From assembly GCA_003194525.1 (NCBI GenBank), contig NBIV01000220.1:17015-81014 (forward strand): 64,000 bases of DNA. The letters are read 5' to 3'. Both the position numbers and the translations under genes were made by a program. Each line of letters starts with the position of its first letter. Position 1 is the stretch's first letter. This stretch comes from Gracilariopsis chorda (taxonomy: Eukaryota > Rhodophyta > Florideophyceae > Gracilariales > Gracilariaceae). The notes beneath the pieces are model-generated. The model had not been told where the DNA came from. It did no database searches and worked only from the letters and a program-made list of their open reading frames with translations. Below, piece by piece: positions 54,247 through 64,000 of this stretch.

Positions 54247-55692
54247 GTGGAGATCATTATGCTCAAGTCAAGCGAGGATGAAGCTCAGGAGGACTTTGTG
54301 GATGATGCGGAAGACGAGGCAGAGGAGTGGCAAACCGCAGGCAGCTTTGACGATAAGAATCCTGACAAGCTTCCAGCTGGCTTAAGTACGCCAAGAGAGC
54401 TGGCTATGGGAGTGGACATGTCTTGGGTGGACGAGGTATACTCGTTGCCGAGTGAGTGGCCTGCAAGCGGAAATGCAGTGAAGCATTCCCATCCATGGAT
54501 GCAGAGGATAAACCTGAGGAAGCACCATCGGGCGGAGTACCTATCACCTGATGACTTCCGAAGGGTTCATCATGCTTTGTACTGGCTTGCGTCGTGCAAC
54601 ATGCACAAAGAGATGGGTACTACGACACGTGCAGTGCTGGGCGTGAAGATGCCGTCATCAGGAACGGAATCGAATGAAGAGGAAGCGTTATGGATGGCTG
54701 CTTTTGAGAAAGAGGACTTAGCTCGTGTTTATTTTGCGAAGAAGAGAGTGAAGCTTTCGGAGAGAGGGTTTTGTGTGCTGGAGAATTTCGGAACAGATGA
54801 AGGCATGGGGAGTGAGGCTTCGAAGAGGGGACTGCAAGTGGACGAAGATGTGATAGAAGAACTGATGGACTTCTTCGAACGCGAATTTGTTTCGCAACCG
54901 GATCTCACGAACGAAGCGAATCGTGTTTTCTGGAATATGATCATCAATGAAGGAGGGGTAAAGGATGTTAAGAATGGTATCAAGGCGGTGGAGGGTTTCA
55001 TCACAACCAAACGAGGGATTGCGGACAGAATTGAGGAGCGTGAAAATGGTGCGGTTCTTGCTCGAAAGAGAGCCATGTTGGATGCAAGGCTCGGTCAGAT
55101 TGCAGCGGCTTTCGGGTTTTCTGAAGGTGGAACGATGTATGCCCCTCACACGGGTGTCCGTATTCTTTGTACTGGAGAGGATTGTCCGAGGCAGGTGCTA
55201 CAAACAGATTTCAGGGGTTTGACGGAGAATGAAAGGATGAGAAATGTGAACCCGGGGTATTTTGCAATGGCATCGGGACCGGATGCGTTCATAATTTGGG
55301 TTTTTGAACGGTCACATACTCTGACAATGACACGGGGTAATTTGAAAGAGCTTTTGGCTTCTATGATGGTTCGGAAGTTCAGAGTTCAACCTTTTTCTGT
55401 GTTCATTGGAAGGGGGGATGTATTTCATGCTGGGGCTGGGTACAATGATGCAATAGCGAAAGGCTATTGCATGCGATACCATATGTACTTTGTACCTGAG
55501 GGATACAATCTCCCGTATGCGGTGCATAGGCAAAGCGGTTTTCGGCCTCCCTTTTTTAATGATGAAGAGAACCGTGGCGATTTATGTGAGGTGGGAGGAG
55601 GGAAAGAGGAGCGGGGAGATGAAGCTGACGATAGAGATGTAGTTATGCATAAAGCCGAAGGTGAGAATCCGTCGGATGAGGAGGATGATTAG
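54223..55692 (+). CDS. DSBH-fold, 2-oxoglutarate/Fe(II) dioxygenase-like protein
   Basis: The frame is open to TAG 55690-55692. Numbered from 54247 (481 codons), an acidic start (EDEAQEDFVDDAEDEAEEW) is followed by an all-alpha middle. The C-terminal half has the spacing of a double-stranded beta-helix: CPRQVLQTDFRG at 314-325, FAMASGPDAFIIWVFERSH, VQPFSVFIGRGDVFHAGAGY with H394, and GYCMRYHMYFVPEGYNLPYA with R410. In 2OG dioxygenases the metal triad is HxD...H and a later Arg binds 2-oxoglutarate; here D321 and H394 are kept but the first His is Gln (Q319-T-D321). It could be an altered metal site or a catalytically dead relative. TET/JBP-type members of this fold oxidise DNA bases, which would suit a methyltransferase neighbour, but substrate is unknown. 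The start is uncertain because of the frame change upstream. Confidence 0.6.
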   Translation, partial: YGKERFEEVEIIMLKSSEDEAQEDFVDDAEDEAEEWQTAGSFDDKNPDKLPAGLSTPRELAMGVDMSWVDEVYSLPSEWPASGNAVKHSHPWMQRINLRKHHRAEYLSPDDFRRVHHALYWLASCNMHKEMGTTTRAVLGVKMPSSGTESNEEEALWMAAFEKEDLARVYFAKKRVKLSERGFCVLENFGTDEGMGSEASKRGLQVDEDVIEELMDFFEREFVSQPDLTNEANRVFWNMIINEGGVKDVKNGIKAVEGFITTKRGIADRIEERENGAVLARKRAMLDARLGQIAAAFGFSEGGTMYAPHTGVRILCTGEDCPRQVLQTDFRGLTENERMRNVNPGYFAMASGPDAFIIWVFERSHTLTMTRGNLKELLASMMVRKFRVQPFSVFIGRGDVFHAGAGYNDAIAKGYCMRYHMYFVPEGYNLPYAVHRQSGFRPPFFNDEENRGDLCEVGGGKEERGDEADDRDVVMHKAEGENPSDEEDD

Positions 55693-56447
55693 AATATACT
55701 GAAACCAGCGGAAATGAACACTGACGGAGATTATGAACAGGAGGATGACGATGAGGTTGAAATGGTTCCTAAAGGAGCAGAGGGTCTGATAGGTGAGGAC
55801 GATGAAAGCGATTGATAATGATAAGTAAACTAGTGATATACGTTTGTTAGATCTGATGATTGCTTTTTGATCTTTATAGTGAGTGTTTATAGTGAATGGG
55901 AGAGGTTTACTACGATGGGGATTACTTTTTATGTGGCTTCATTCGAATGATGCGTAATAATTAAGGGATGATGTCTACAAATATTTTGCTTTGTTATATT
56001 CAATAAAGAATGGTCTACAAGTATGAGAAGAAACTTGGGATGGGTGTATTGGAGGGCAGAATGAAGGGGCAGCTCATATGAAACACGAATGGATGTAAAA
56101 TTGAGTATGGGATTATGTATGAGAATTGAACGTGATTGTATGGATGTGAAGGATCCCGTTTTTATAGCCAAATACTGCGATTGTGCATTCTGTTGATATA
56201 GAAAGTACTGGTTCTTTTCATACATGAATGCATTGTGGCGTGCTTGATGTATGAAGAAGAGTGAAGAGGGTGAAGACATTATCGTGTAGAGTTTCGAAAT
56301 ATTGTTTTGCGTGTTGGGAAGGAAAAGGGTTGAGCAAATGAGAAGACGATAAGCTGTGCATTTAAGCAGTGACAAAGTTGGTTCAAGTGAAGAGGTGGGA
56401 CATTCATTATCGACTTTTCAAAATTCATTCACGACTCTTGAAGATTC
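55693..56447. other. No supported gene
   Basis: A short acidic, Glu/Asp-rich continuation (55693-55815) in the frame of the previous gene ends in double stops; the TAG at 55690 may therefore be recent. Then AT-rich DNA with an AATAAA-like signal (AATAAAG, 56002). The minus ORF 55929-56375 is AT-composition driven. Confidence 0.4.
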
Positions 56448-57134
56448 ATGTCATTTGAGAACACCCACACGTACCTTGACTACTATTTGCAATTTTCAGT
56501 CAGTAAGCTTGGGGTAGGGACGATGATGGGAGGGGATGGTGGGGAGGGAGGTGCGGGCGAGGGTGGTCGAGGAGGAGGGGTAGGGGGAGGTGGAAGGAGA
56601 CAAATGGATGGGTTCTACGACGATGTGAAGGAACTATTGAGGAGCGCTGGGGGAGGACTTAAGGAGCGTTTGGATGAGTGTATTGAGGAGGTTGTCATGG
56701 AGTTGGGAGGGATGGTTCTGAGTGCGTCGGAGGAAGGAGTGCCGATGGGTGCTGTGGATGAGTTACGCCGAAGGGTGAGGGAAGCTGGGGTGTGGGCAGA
56801 GCAGCACGTCGATGGGGTTGTGGCGTGTGTGGAAGAGGAGCTGGGGAGCCTGTGGAAGGAAAATGAGGAGTTGCGAGGACGGCTTTTGGAGTTGTAGAAG
56901 CGGCTTTTACTGGTGGACAGGGCTGTGCATCTAGTCGAGGATATGTGGAACAAGATGTATGGAGGTGGAGGGGAAGGTGGGGTGGGAGATGCTGTCAGGA
57001 GTGGGTCTCCGGTTACTCCTGGAGGTACAGGGGGTGTGAAGAGGAGGTTGGAGGAGAAAGACGAAGAAGGATTGGAGGTTAAGAGTCGGTTGAAGAGGAG
57101 GCATGCAAAGAGGGAAGAGGGAGAAGAAGGATAG
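56448..57134 (+). CDS. Coiled-coil protein with Gly-rich linker; one in-frame TAG
   Basis: ATG 56448 (or ATG 56523) leads into a Gly-rich run. Heptad-like helices follow: GFYDDVKELLRSAGGGLKER, DECIEEVVMELGGMVLSASE, VDGVVACVEEELGSLWKENE and ELRGRLLEL. TAG at 56895-56897 is followed in the same frame by KRLLLVDRAVHLVEDMWNKM, which continues the coiled coil, a second Gly/Pro/Thr linker, and a basic end (EVKSRLKRRHAKREEG) with TAG at 57134. The heptad register seems to run through the TAG, so it was probably CAG (Gln). No family is known; it may be a dimerising partner of the nearby genes. Confidence 0.5.
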
Positions 57135-57332
57135 TGATGTTTAGGATTGTCGTTGAGGCTGTTAGGTTGACAGAATGGGTGGTATTGGAATCTGATGCGC
57201 GGTGCGTCGGGTGTGTGAGAACGGAGAGAGCTACCCAGATGAGTTCCTGAGGATGAGTTGGAAGTCAAACTAGGGCAGTATGAAGTTTGAAATTCAAAAG
57301 ATGGAAATAAAAATGTTAATTTTGGTTGGGTG

Positions 57333-57375
57333 CTCGAAATGGCACTGGCCGCTGCGCGCCCAGCGCCATTTCGAG
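57333..57375. repeat. Hairpin, ~17-bp arms
   Basis: CTCGAAATGGCACTGGC (57333-57349) and CCCAGCGCCATTTCGAG (57359-57375) pair with two mismatches around a GC-rich loop. It stands after the last gene of the methyltransferase block and may mark its right edge. Confidence 0.75.
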
Positions 57376-57627
57376 ATCTGTATCTAGCTTTTAGTGGAGA
57401 ATGAACTTGCTCCAAAGTTGAAACTAGCGATGCACAGTGCAGGTGAGGCAAGGCTCTGTAAGATATGGAAGTGTGAATTCCAAAAAAGTTTTTTTTTACT
57501 TGGCAAGCGCCAGAAACTAGCAGAATCTATCATTTTCCTATTATTTTTGAGCTTCTGCCTAAGAAACTTGCGATCTAGCACCTCTATCTAGCATTCCGAG
57601 ATCACCGACGATTTGTTCTGTTTCCAA

Positions 57628-58299
57628 TCAATGAAGTCTCAAGTCTTCAATTTTCAGGCTAGTACGAAGCAACCATTGCTGAAAAAGAATGCCAGAGTTC
57701 AGCAGCCGATTATCACTATAGTGTCTACGTTTGGGATGTTCTGCCTGTGGTCCACTCCCTTCGTCTCGGTTTTCTCGCATCCATGGATAAAATATATGTT
57801 GCTGTATCCGAACAGGGCATGAAGCTCTCCATAAGGGGCAGAGCAGTGAAAATGACCCTTTCTCAGGTTCCATTGAATCAGGCTTCAAACGCTTGTACTT
57901 GACCACTCGACGTCGAGGATTTCTGGTTCCCATTTCATGCAATTCTTTTCCCCCTACCAGTTGGACATCTAGAGCTTCCGACCTGAATAATCCACTTGGC
58001 TCTACGACGACAGCTCTCATTGCAAGGGTTGTACCTCGTTTGTCTTTGGGTGAACGTCCAGCATCAGATATAACCTCTACTCCGGGTTCATGGGCACCTT
58101 GGTAGTTCCGGACAACTATTAATTCCTCAACAGAGTCTGTAGATATATCCAGAGTAGACTTGTCCGAGTTTGGTCTCCTCCGAATGCTTTCCTCTGGTCT
58201 GAACAAATTTCTATATCTCTGTCGGACAATGTTTGGTCTTGGTTGCAAGATATCGTATACCTTCGGAACCATGTATCGATTATTTGGATTAGAAACCAT
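57628..58299 (-). CDS. Hypothetical protein, unidentified
   Basis: The 223-codon frame includes PKVYDILQPRPNIVRQRYRN, RPEESIRRRPNSDKSTLDIS, SEALDVQLVGGKELHEMGTR and RRRVVKYKRLKPDSM. It is basic, with no recognisable domain. Coding-like sequence continues upstream in another frame (58300-58406: SVRGYDVRYTYLWSGGP). A further minus-strand ORF at 58683-58991 (VMYFNFSHSSSVQQEQDKTV, FAGRPGQVIHYRAKYVWDAR) may belong to the same broken gene. Confidence 0.35.
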   Translation of the reverse strand: MVSNPNNRYMVPKVYDILQPRPNIVRQRYRNLFRPEESIRRRPNSDKSTLDISTDSVEELIVVRNYQGAHEPGVEVISDAGRSPKDKRGTTLAMRAVVVEPSGLFRSEALDVQLVGGKELHEMGTRNPRRRVVKYKRLKPDSMEPEKGSFSLLCPLWRASCPVRIQQHIFYPWMRENRDEGSGPQAEHPKRRHYSDNRLLNSGILFQQWLLRTSLKIEDLRLH

Positions 58300-58991
58300 T
58301 CTTCTTCTCTTGAAAGGAGAAGAATATCCGGTGAATTATGACTGAGAGGACCTCCGGACCATAAATATGTGTAGCGCACGTCATAGCCTCGAACAGAAAG
58401 AGACACATTGCTTTGAAGGGGAACAAATGACGGATCTCCACCCCATACGTACTACATATCGATGAATGTGACAACGGTTGCAAGTAACACATTTAAGTGT
58501 GTTGATAGCGTTAGAAAAGAACGTAATCGATATATGTATTCAAGTTACGAATTGATACAAAGTCGTCTGAAAGAAATCCCAAGTGATCTGGAGCTTTCAT
58601 ATCGACAGCATGGTCCTTCCGTCTCTGTAACAAGCAGAACTGGGCCAAAATACTTGCGCATACCAATACGAAGCACTCACGCCTAGTACTGGAGATTACG
58701 TCTAATCGCTCGATGAACGTTTGCAATGCGCATCCCACAAAACGCTGGTAGTGAGCCAGTGATTAGTTGGTGCTCCGGATGTAAAGAAGTTGCAGGTTGG
58801 AGACCTTCACAATTACTTTCTGACCTTGCATCCCAGACATATTTCGCTCTATAGTGAATGACTTGACCAGGTCTCCCAGCGAACTGCATAACCGTCTTAT
58901 CTTGCTCCTGTTGAACGCTGGAAGAATGAGAGAAGTTAAAGTACATAACGTTTTGGGGAAGGTCGGCTCTAGCTCCTACGTCCACCTGCAT

Positions 58992-61088
58992 AATTCATTT
59001 GTTATGTATCGATGATTCAGGGGCTGTATATTCTCTCTTGGACGACGGCCTGCTCCCGACAGTAGTCCAATACATCTTGATGGTGGTCGAAGCGAAGAAG
59101 AACTCATGTCTGATTGCAGGAAACGGAGAGTAATTGAGAGATTGGGTGCTCACTTTTCAATGAAAAATGTACCATCTCTACAGCATAGGTAGAGAGCTAG
59201 TGGTGCACAATAGTTGCACGCATGCTATATGCGTATAAATATTGTCCTCAAAGTCTCCAGATGTTCCTGACACTAGTACTATATTGATATTTCACATAAG
59301 ACTAAGTACGTATGCATTGCATTCTTATTTACTATGCGTTTTCAGACGTCAAAACTTTTCGAGGACAGTTCTACCTACGTATGCAGCGTATAGTTTATTC
59401 CTATTCTTGTTAGAGGGGTGTACCTTTGTGGTACTTTGTGGTCTACATATGCACTACATAAATCAGAAATATTTTTGTTAGAATGGTATAGTTTGCAGTA
59501 CTGCGCAGTGTACCTATGCAATAGGCAACATATAACTATTTCTGTTAGAAGGGTATAGGTTTGCAGTACAGTGTAGCCTACGTCTGCACTACCTAAAATA
59601 CAACAATTTTTTTATGAGAAGGGTGTACGTAGGTGGTAATGTACCTAATTGTTTTTTTGATGTCTGAATAGGATGTATTTCTATTTTACGTAATATCTAA
59701 TCGGCTAACGATTTTATATTTATGCTAGAATATACTCTAAAGTTGCAGAAAACGTTTCTCCAAACAGCCACCTACATCCTATTCCACTGTAATTGGTTCT
59801 TCGTTTCAACTATCATCTCGCGCCATGCTCGATATGTCCCAAACAAATGTCCGCTACCTACAAAAATACCATTTACGCCCCCAGAAGGAGTCTATTCGAC
59901 CGCGCTTCTGCACATAATTGGAAAAATCTGCATGATACTGTCTGAAATGAAGCAAAATTGGTGTGCACCGTGGCACTTTAAGTTGGTTTTCGGAAGAGAT
60001 TATGTGCTCCGTTGCCCCGAAGATCGACAGCGTGTACATGGAATTGGAAGAGTACCAACTGATCGTACGCACCAAAGATTTGCCTGTTCGTTGGCTCTCA
60101 GAGATATCCACGTGTGAGACGGGTTAGACAGGGCTGATAAACGTTGAGGCTGTTGAGAGTGACAGATCTTGCACGTTTTCGACCGATTCGCACCAGTAGG
60201 GGAAATCATGTGATTACCAATGGCTAGTCGTTTGTAGGGAAATGAATGTGCGTTTATTCATTTATCCTAAAGGGTCAACTAGCTCATTGTCAGAGAATTC
60301 TTTAGGTAGGTAAAACAAGAGAAGGCGGCCTTCAGCAGCGCTGCGCGCCGCCGAATACATGTGACATTGGGGTACCTGCAGGCTGTTTGCGAGCGATAGC
60401 GAACAAACGGCCTGCAGACCAATGAGGACTGCGGCGCCAAGAGTGACTATGGTACATAGTTTGCACTAAAGCGCTCAATGTTAAATGGCTGGCTTTGTAC
60501 TCCTTTCTATAGTGCCAGCCACTCAAACGCAAGTAAGAATTGTCCTAATTTGTCCGAACGAAAAGTGGTAACCGTTTAGTGCCACTTTAAATTCTTTTAA
60601 CTTTTGACCGACATGTCAGAGTTCAAGTGTGTGATTGATTGCTATTGGCTGACAATGCAGAATTGATTTCAGAGTTAGCCACTCTGCCACCGATTGGCTG
60701 GTACTACTGTAATGCCAGCCAATGAGCAGCAAGAGCAGTCAACATGGAGTAGCAGCCAATGAGGTTGAGCTTTTTTGGTGCTGCTGCTGAGTTTTTAATT
60801 GGCAGGGGGACGTCGGGCCAAATTGGAAATTTCATGCGCTAAAAGGTGCTTCAAGAGGATGTTTTGGCGCAATGCCTCCCGTCAATCAAAAACATCCTTC
60901 TCATCCTTGAACAAATCATTATAGTACGGGTGGTGTTGGGATAAGAGGTAAAGGCCTTGGCTGCGTGCGGCGCTGCAAGTGACAGTGAAGAAATGAGAAA
61001 AAAGCGGTGGGAAGGAAAGGGCGTAGAGTACGGAAAAGATGAAAATCAAGTAGTTTAAGTCAATGAATGAAGAAAGCAAGAAATATGA
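58992..61088. other. No supported gene; hairpin at 60376-60417
   Basis: AT-rich DNA with a loosely repeated GAAGGGTGTACGTAGGTGGTA / AGTGTACCTATGCA phrase at 59390-59660. At 60376-60417 CTGCAGGC-TGTTTGCG and CGAACAAACG-GCCTGCAG form a hairpin of about 15 pairs. At 60640-60760 short CCAATGAG / TTGGCTG phrases alternate in both orientations. No ORF has a domain. Confidence 0.45.
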
Positions 61089-62520
61089 TTAAAGGTGTGG
61101 AGGGATAAAGAACTGAAATTGCTCGACAGCAATAGCTTCGCGGTGGCCACAGGCATGAAGATGATGTGTCTGTGTATTTCCGGGTGTAAGCTGTTGGTCA
61201 CGCAGAAGCAGCACATGGTCATTCCTTCGAACGGGCGACAATGCCAAGTAAAAGTGACCTGCGCAGAACAAGTTGGATTGCACATCAAAAACCAAGGCAT
61301 CCAGGGTCTTTCCCTGTTCCTTTTGAACGGTTGCGGCAAACGCAAGAAGAATGGGAAACTACCTTTGAATCATTCGAATGTCTACAAAAAGAAAACTCGA
61401 AATCGATGACGTGCAGGATCTATCATTCTGGCACCTGTCCGTTCTCGTCGAATCGAGCCACCTGCATCGTAAAATGATCGACACACACAACCAAGAACAG
61501 CTTTTCATTGACCACAGCGGGATGTTGCACGTTCTGAATGCCCTTGACTGGCACACCAATCTTCAAGTCCAAGTTATGAGGCGATATTGTAGTAGGCGCA
61601 TGCTGATGAGGCAAACTTGGGAAAGGTAGTATTAAAGATGCTGGACTATGGATTATGTCCACAAGCAGGTTGTACAGTCGACGCTGACGGAAGAACGAAC
61701 CGCTCAACACGGAGAAGATCAATAGCTGCTGCATTATGGCCATCAATCAATTGGTTTGTGGAGGCAATGGGATTTTTTTTCTGAGATCCACACCCTCCTT
61801 GTGGCGTGCTGTAAGCCACTTTCACAGGAAGTTGTTCGCAAGCTCTGGTAGATTTGAGTGGTATTGGATCATTTTTGATATTTTTTTTTGCATGCAATCG
61901 AAAGTAAGAGTGACGCAAATGCTGGATAATCGGCTTGGCGTACTTGTTCGGTGAGGTAAAGCACTTAAACCAAGCACAATGTCCACAGACCACTCTTTCT
62001 ACGACACCCGTTGAGAATTTTTTGTTTTCACTGGTCTCCCATTACCACTCTTCTCAGCCTCCATGTATACCTGCGGCATAAATGAAGCAGTTGGGAGAGG
62101 TCTCCGGATAGAACGATAGTCATGCCGCAAGAATTGGCGTGTTTTCCATTCCAGTGAACCTAAGGTATTTGAGCAACGCATCCATGAGTTTAAATAGTCT
62201 TCTAGAGAGCATGGAAGCCTCATCCAGGAAGAGCAGTAGTACTTTTGCGTAACAGTTTGGCACGTCGAAATTGGGGACCGTACTTACACAAAGTGGCTAT
62301 AGTGCTGCTTGTGCTGCCCTTATCAGCTACAACCAGTTCCAAGCAGTTTATGTAAAGTGCGTCCAACTTCGTACAACAATTATCAATGCCTGTTGTAGCA
62401 ATTATTTCAGTGAGCATTCCTTTCGATTCAGCGATATCGCGAAGGAGGTTGAGAACGTATGTCTTCTCGGTGTCTGCGGATACTTGCGCAGATAACATCC
62501 TTCCCGGGACGCTTTTTCGC
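61089..62520 (-). pseudogene. PIF1-type helicase (possibly Helitron-derived), decayed
   Basis: In order on the minus strand: KTYVLNLLRDIAESKGMLTE and IIATTG (motif I/Ia region), LLLFLDEASMLSRRLFKLMD (Walker B), MTIVLSGDLSQLLHL (motif III, GDxxQLPP), VLYLTEQVRQADYPAFASLL, LKIGVPVKGIQNVQHPAVVN (the LKxGxxVMLxxN block) and NLFCAGHFYLALSPVRRNDH followed by VLLL (motif VI). The pieces lie in three frames with several stops. Walker A is destroyed: VSADTEKT in place of GxAGTGKT. PIF1 helicases are encoded by Helitrons and by the host; no Rep domain or Helitron end was found, so the origin is open. Confidence 0.65.
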
Positions 62521-64000
62521 TCTTTCAGTACTTCTGATTGTTGAAGGTAGCAATGAAGGTGACAATGACTTGCCTATGGCAAGTTTTTGAGGTCGCTTAC
62601 CGTGATTGAAACGTTGAAGCATTTTGCATCACGCGCGCGTCTCCAGTAATTTTAGCTCGATGTTTCTCGGCCAGTGCTGCACAACCCTGCTGTAGCTGTT
62701 GCGAGAAGAAGCTGTGATCGCGAAGCAGTGGTCCACCGTGTCAGTCTGAGACCCACCACACTCCTATACATCACTTGCTTTGGTTGCTGCTCATCGCTTC
62801 TAAGTATGTCGCTACATAGTGCCTTCCAGTTCTCGATGGCCATTTCATTTTGTCTGCGCCTTGCTGGTATAATGTAGAACCAGAAGTCTTAGACCTGCAA
62901 GCATGCTGTAGATTTGGACTGCTTCCTAGAACCTAATATGAAACCCAGTTCCGTCCATGAGCAGTCCGCTTGCAATCACCGTTTCACAATGCGTTCCATA
63001 CAGCTGTTCATTGAAAGTCCTTGCGTCTTGTTAGGAGCTCGGGCCGTGATTCATGAGCAGCAGGGAAGAGCAAACAGCTTCAATTCTGGACGGTACACAC
63101 TTCTCATCCTTGCGACGCACTGCTCGTGTTTCTTGGGCTCTACCACGTACATGGGCAGATCGCAGTCGTCTGTGGACACCTAATTGCTTTCACTGTCATG
63201 GTAATGAAGCAATGGGCAGAACGCATGCGACAAAAACGCGCAGCTTTTCAAAGTAAGAAAGGTAGTCGAGGTTGGCATATGCTTTGGCCTTGCAAAGTAA
63301 CTCTCTAGTGTAGATGGTTGCGATGCAGAAAGGAGATAGTTTGGACCTCTGAGCAGAAAGATGCGCTCTTTTCCCAGTGAATGGCCAGTCGCTGTACTTT
63401 ACATATGAGTTTTACATGGCAAAATTCAAAAATTTTCCAAGCTACGTTGACAGTGCCCACCACATGCGCGCGCATGTATGCACGAATGCTGTTCTACACC
63501 TGCGGCACTTGTTGCTGCTTGCTCTGAATGCCTGGATCGTTAGCGCCACTCACATTGAGCACCAACTTCTGCGCGTTTTGCTGCTTAAACGCGTACCTCA
63601 GCAAATGGAACACTGTGCCCCCTCCTTGAGTGTGTTCTATGTTATTGTGGAAATGGTACTTCCTGGTAATGGTTCGGCTGTACGACAAAATCTTGAAATC
63701 ATATTCCTTTCCTCTGCGGTATAAACGCAACTCGTGCCTTCTTTGATGTACGTCTTCGGCACAATAATGTTGCTGTCGTACCCAAACTTGGACCACCCAG
63801 CGCGATTCCGGCAAAAAAGAGGAGGGGCAGTGCTTTGCATGTAACTAATGAGGGCACGCAATGCGTAGTATTCACACGGAAGGAGCACTCGTGCCAAATC
63901 AGCTGGTCGATCCAATCAAATCCTTCAATCACGCCTCCCTCTAGCCACAAGAGCATGTAGCGATGATGCACATCGCGTTCTTAAAGCTCAAGCTTTGATG
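62521..64000. other. No identified gene; possible continuation of the PIF1 relic
   Basis: Minus-strand segments at 63637-63915 (KFGYDSNIIVPKTYIKEGTS, EERNMISRFCRTAEPLPGS) and at 63494-63814 look coding-like in part and could be remnants of the protein upstream of the PIF1 domain, but no motif is decisive. Confidence 0.35.

Noticed and set aside
1-64000. Reassigned stop codon (for example TAA/TAG as Gln or TGA as Trp)
   Set aside because: All three stops interrupt different frames at similar frequency, several long genes (574, 523, 481, 736 codons) have none, and true frameshifts also occur. Introns explain at least one of the apparent stops.

Overview
The window reads as nuclear DNA of a eukaryote in a repeat-rich, gene-poor region. 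Evidence: GT-AG introns that restore reading frames, a 28S rRNA fragment, FANCJ, bromodomain, thermospermine-synthase and WD40 sequences, and PIF/Harbinger, Tnp2 and Ty3/gypsy transposon remains. Compact genes, a plant/alga-type thermospermine synthase and TTTAGGG-like tracts point to an alga, perhaps a red alga; an early-branching fungus cannot be excluded. No taxon is proven by what can be read here.

Layout. (1) 1-3.46 kb and 44.8-48.4 kb: copies of one subtelomere-like repeat complex. It has a ~364-bp unit, a ~75-bp minisatellite of hairpins, a fragment of a telomere-linked RecQ-type helicase (TLH) and a degenerate TTTAGGG tract. One copy stops at a tRNA-like sequence and the other at a truncated 28S rRNA gene. 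(2) 3.8-13.3 kb: broken host-gene remnants, including a glutathione-peroxidase-like pseudogene and an F-box-like ORF, then a diverged copy of the 364-bp unit and more telomere-like DNA. (3) 14.4-21.0 kb, minus strand: a FANCJ/BRIP1-like helicase and a nearly complete TLH/RecQ-like helicase, both with isolated in-frame stops, bracketed by palindromic short repeats. (4) 23.8-27.1 kb: a broken Tnp2-type DNA transposase joined to a Ty3/gypsy reverse-transcriptase fragment. (5) 27,752-35,676: a 7.9-kb PIF/Harbinger element with terminal inverted repeats and a TCA target duplication. It holds a DDE transposase, a SAP-like second ORF, and captured bromodomain and thermospermine-synthase fragments. 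(6) 36-44.5 kb: eroded coding sequences, ending with RING-like and WD40 fragments. (7) 48.6-57.4 kb: the least decayed coding block. (8) 57.6-64 kb: unidentified ORFs and a decayed PIF1-type helicase.

The most interesting part is block 7. A zinc-ribbon gene and a beta-class amino DNA methyltransferase (DPPY, then FAGT) converge. A long nested palindrome lies between the methyltransferase and a divergent gene with a ParB-like fold signature. A DSBH/2-oxoglutarate-dioxygenase-like protein with a QxD in place of HxD and a coiled-coil protein follow. Methyltransferase, ParB-like and dioxygenase-like genes around a cruciform-capable spacer look like a DNA-base-modification cassette, possibly a mobile element, that I cannot match to a described eukaryotic transposon class. 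Its function is inference.

A window-wide oddity is that many recognisable reading frames are cut by single stop codons while the frame stays open on both sides. Two such cases in block 7 are explained by introns; the rest look like nonsense-dominated decay, perhaps from C-to-T mutation.
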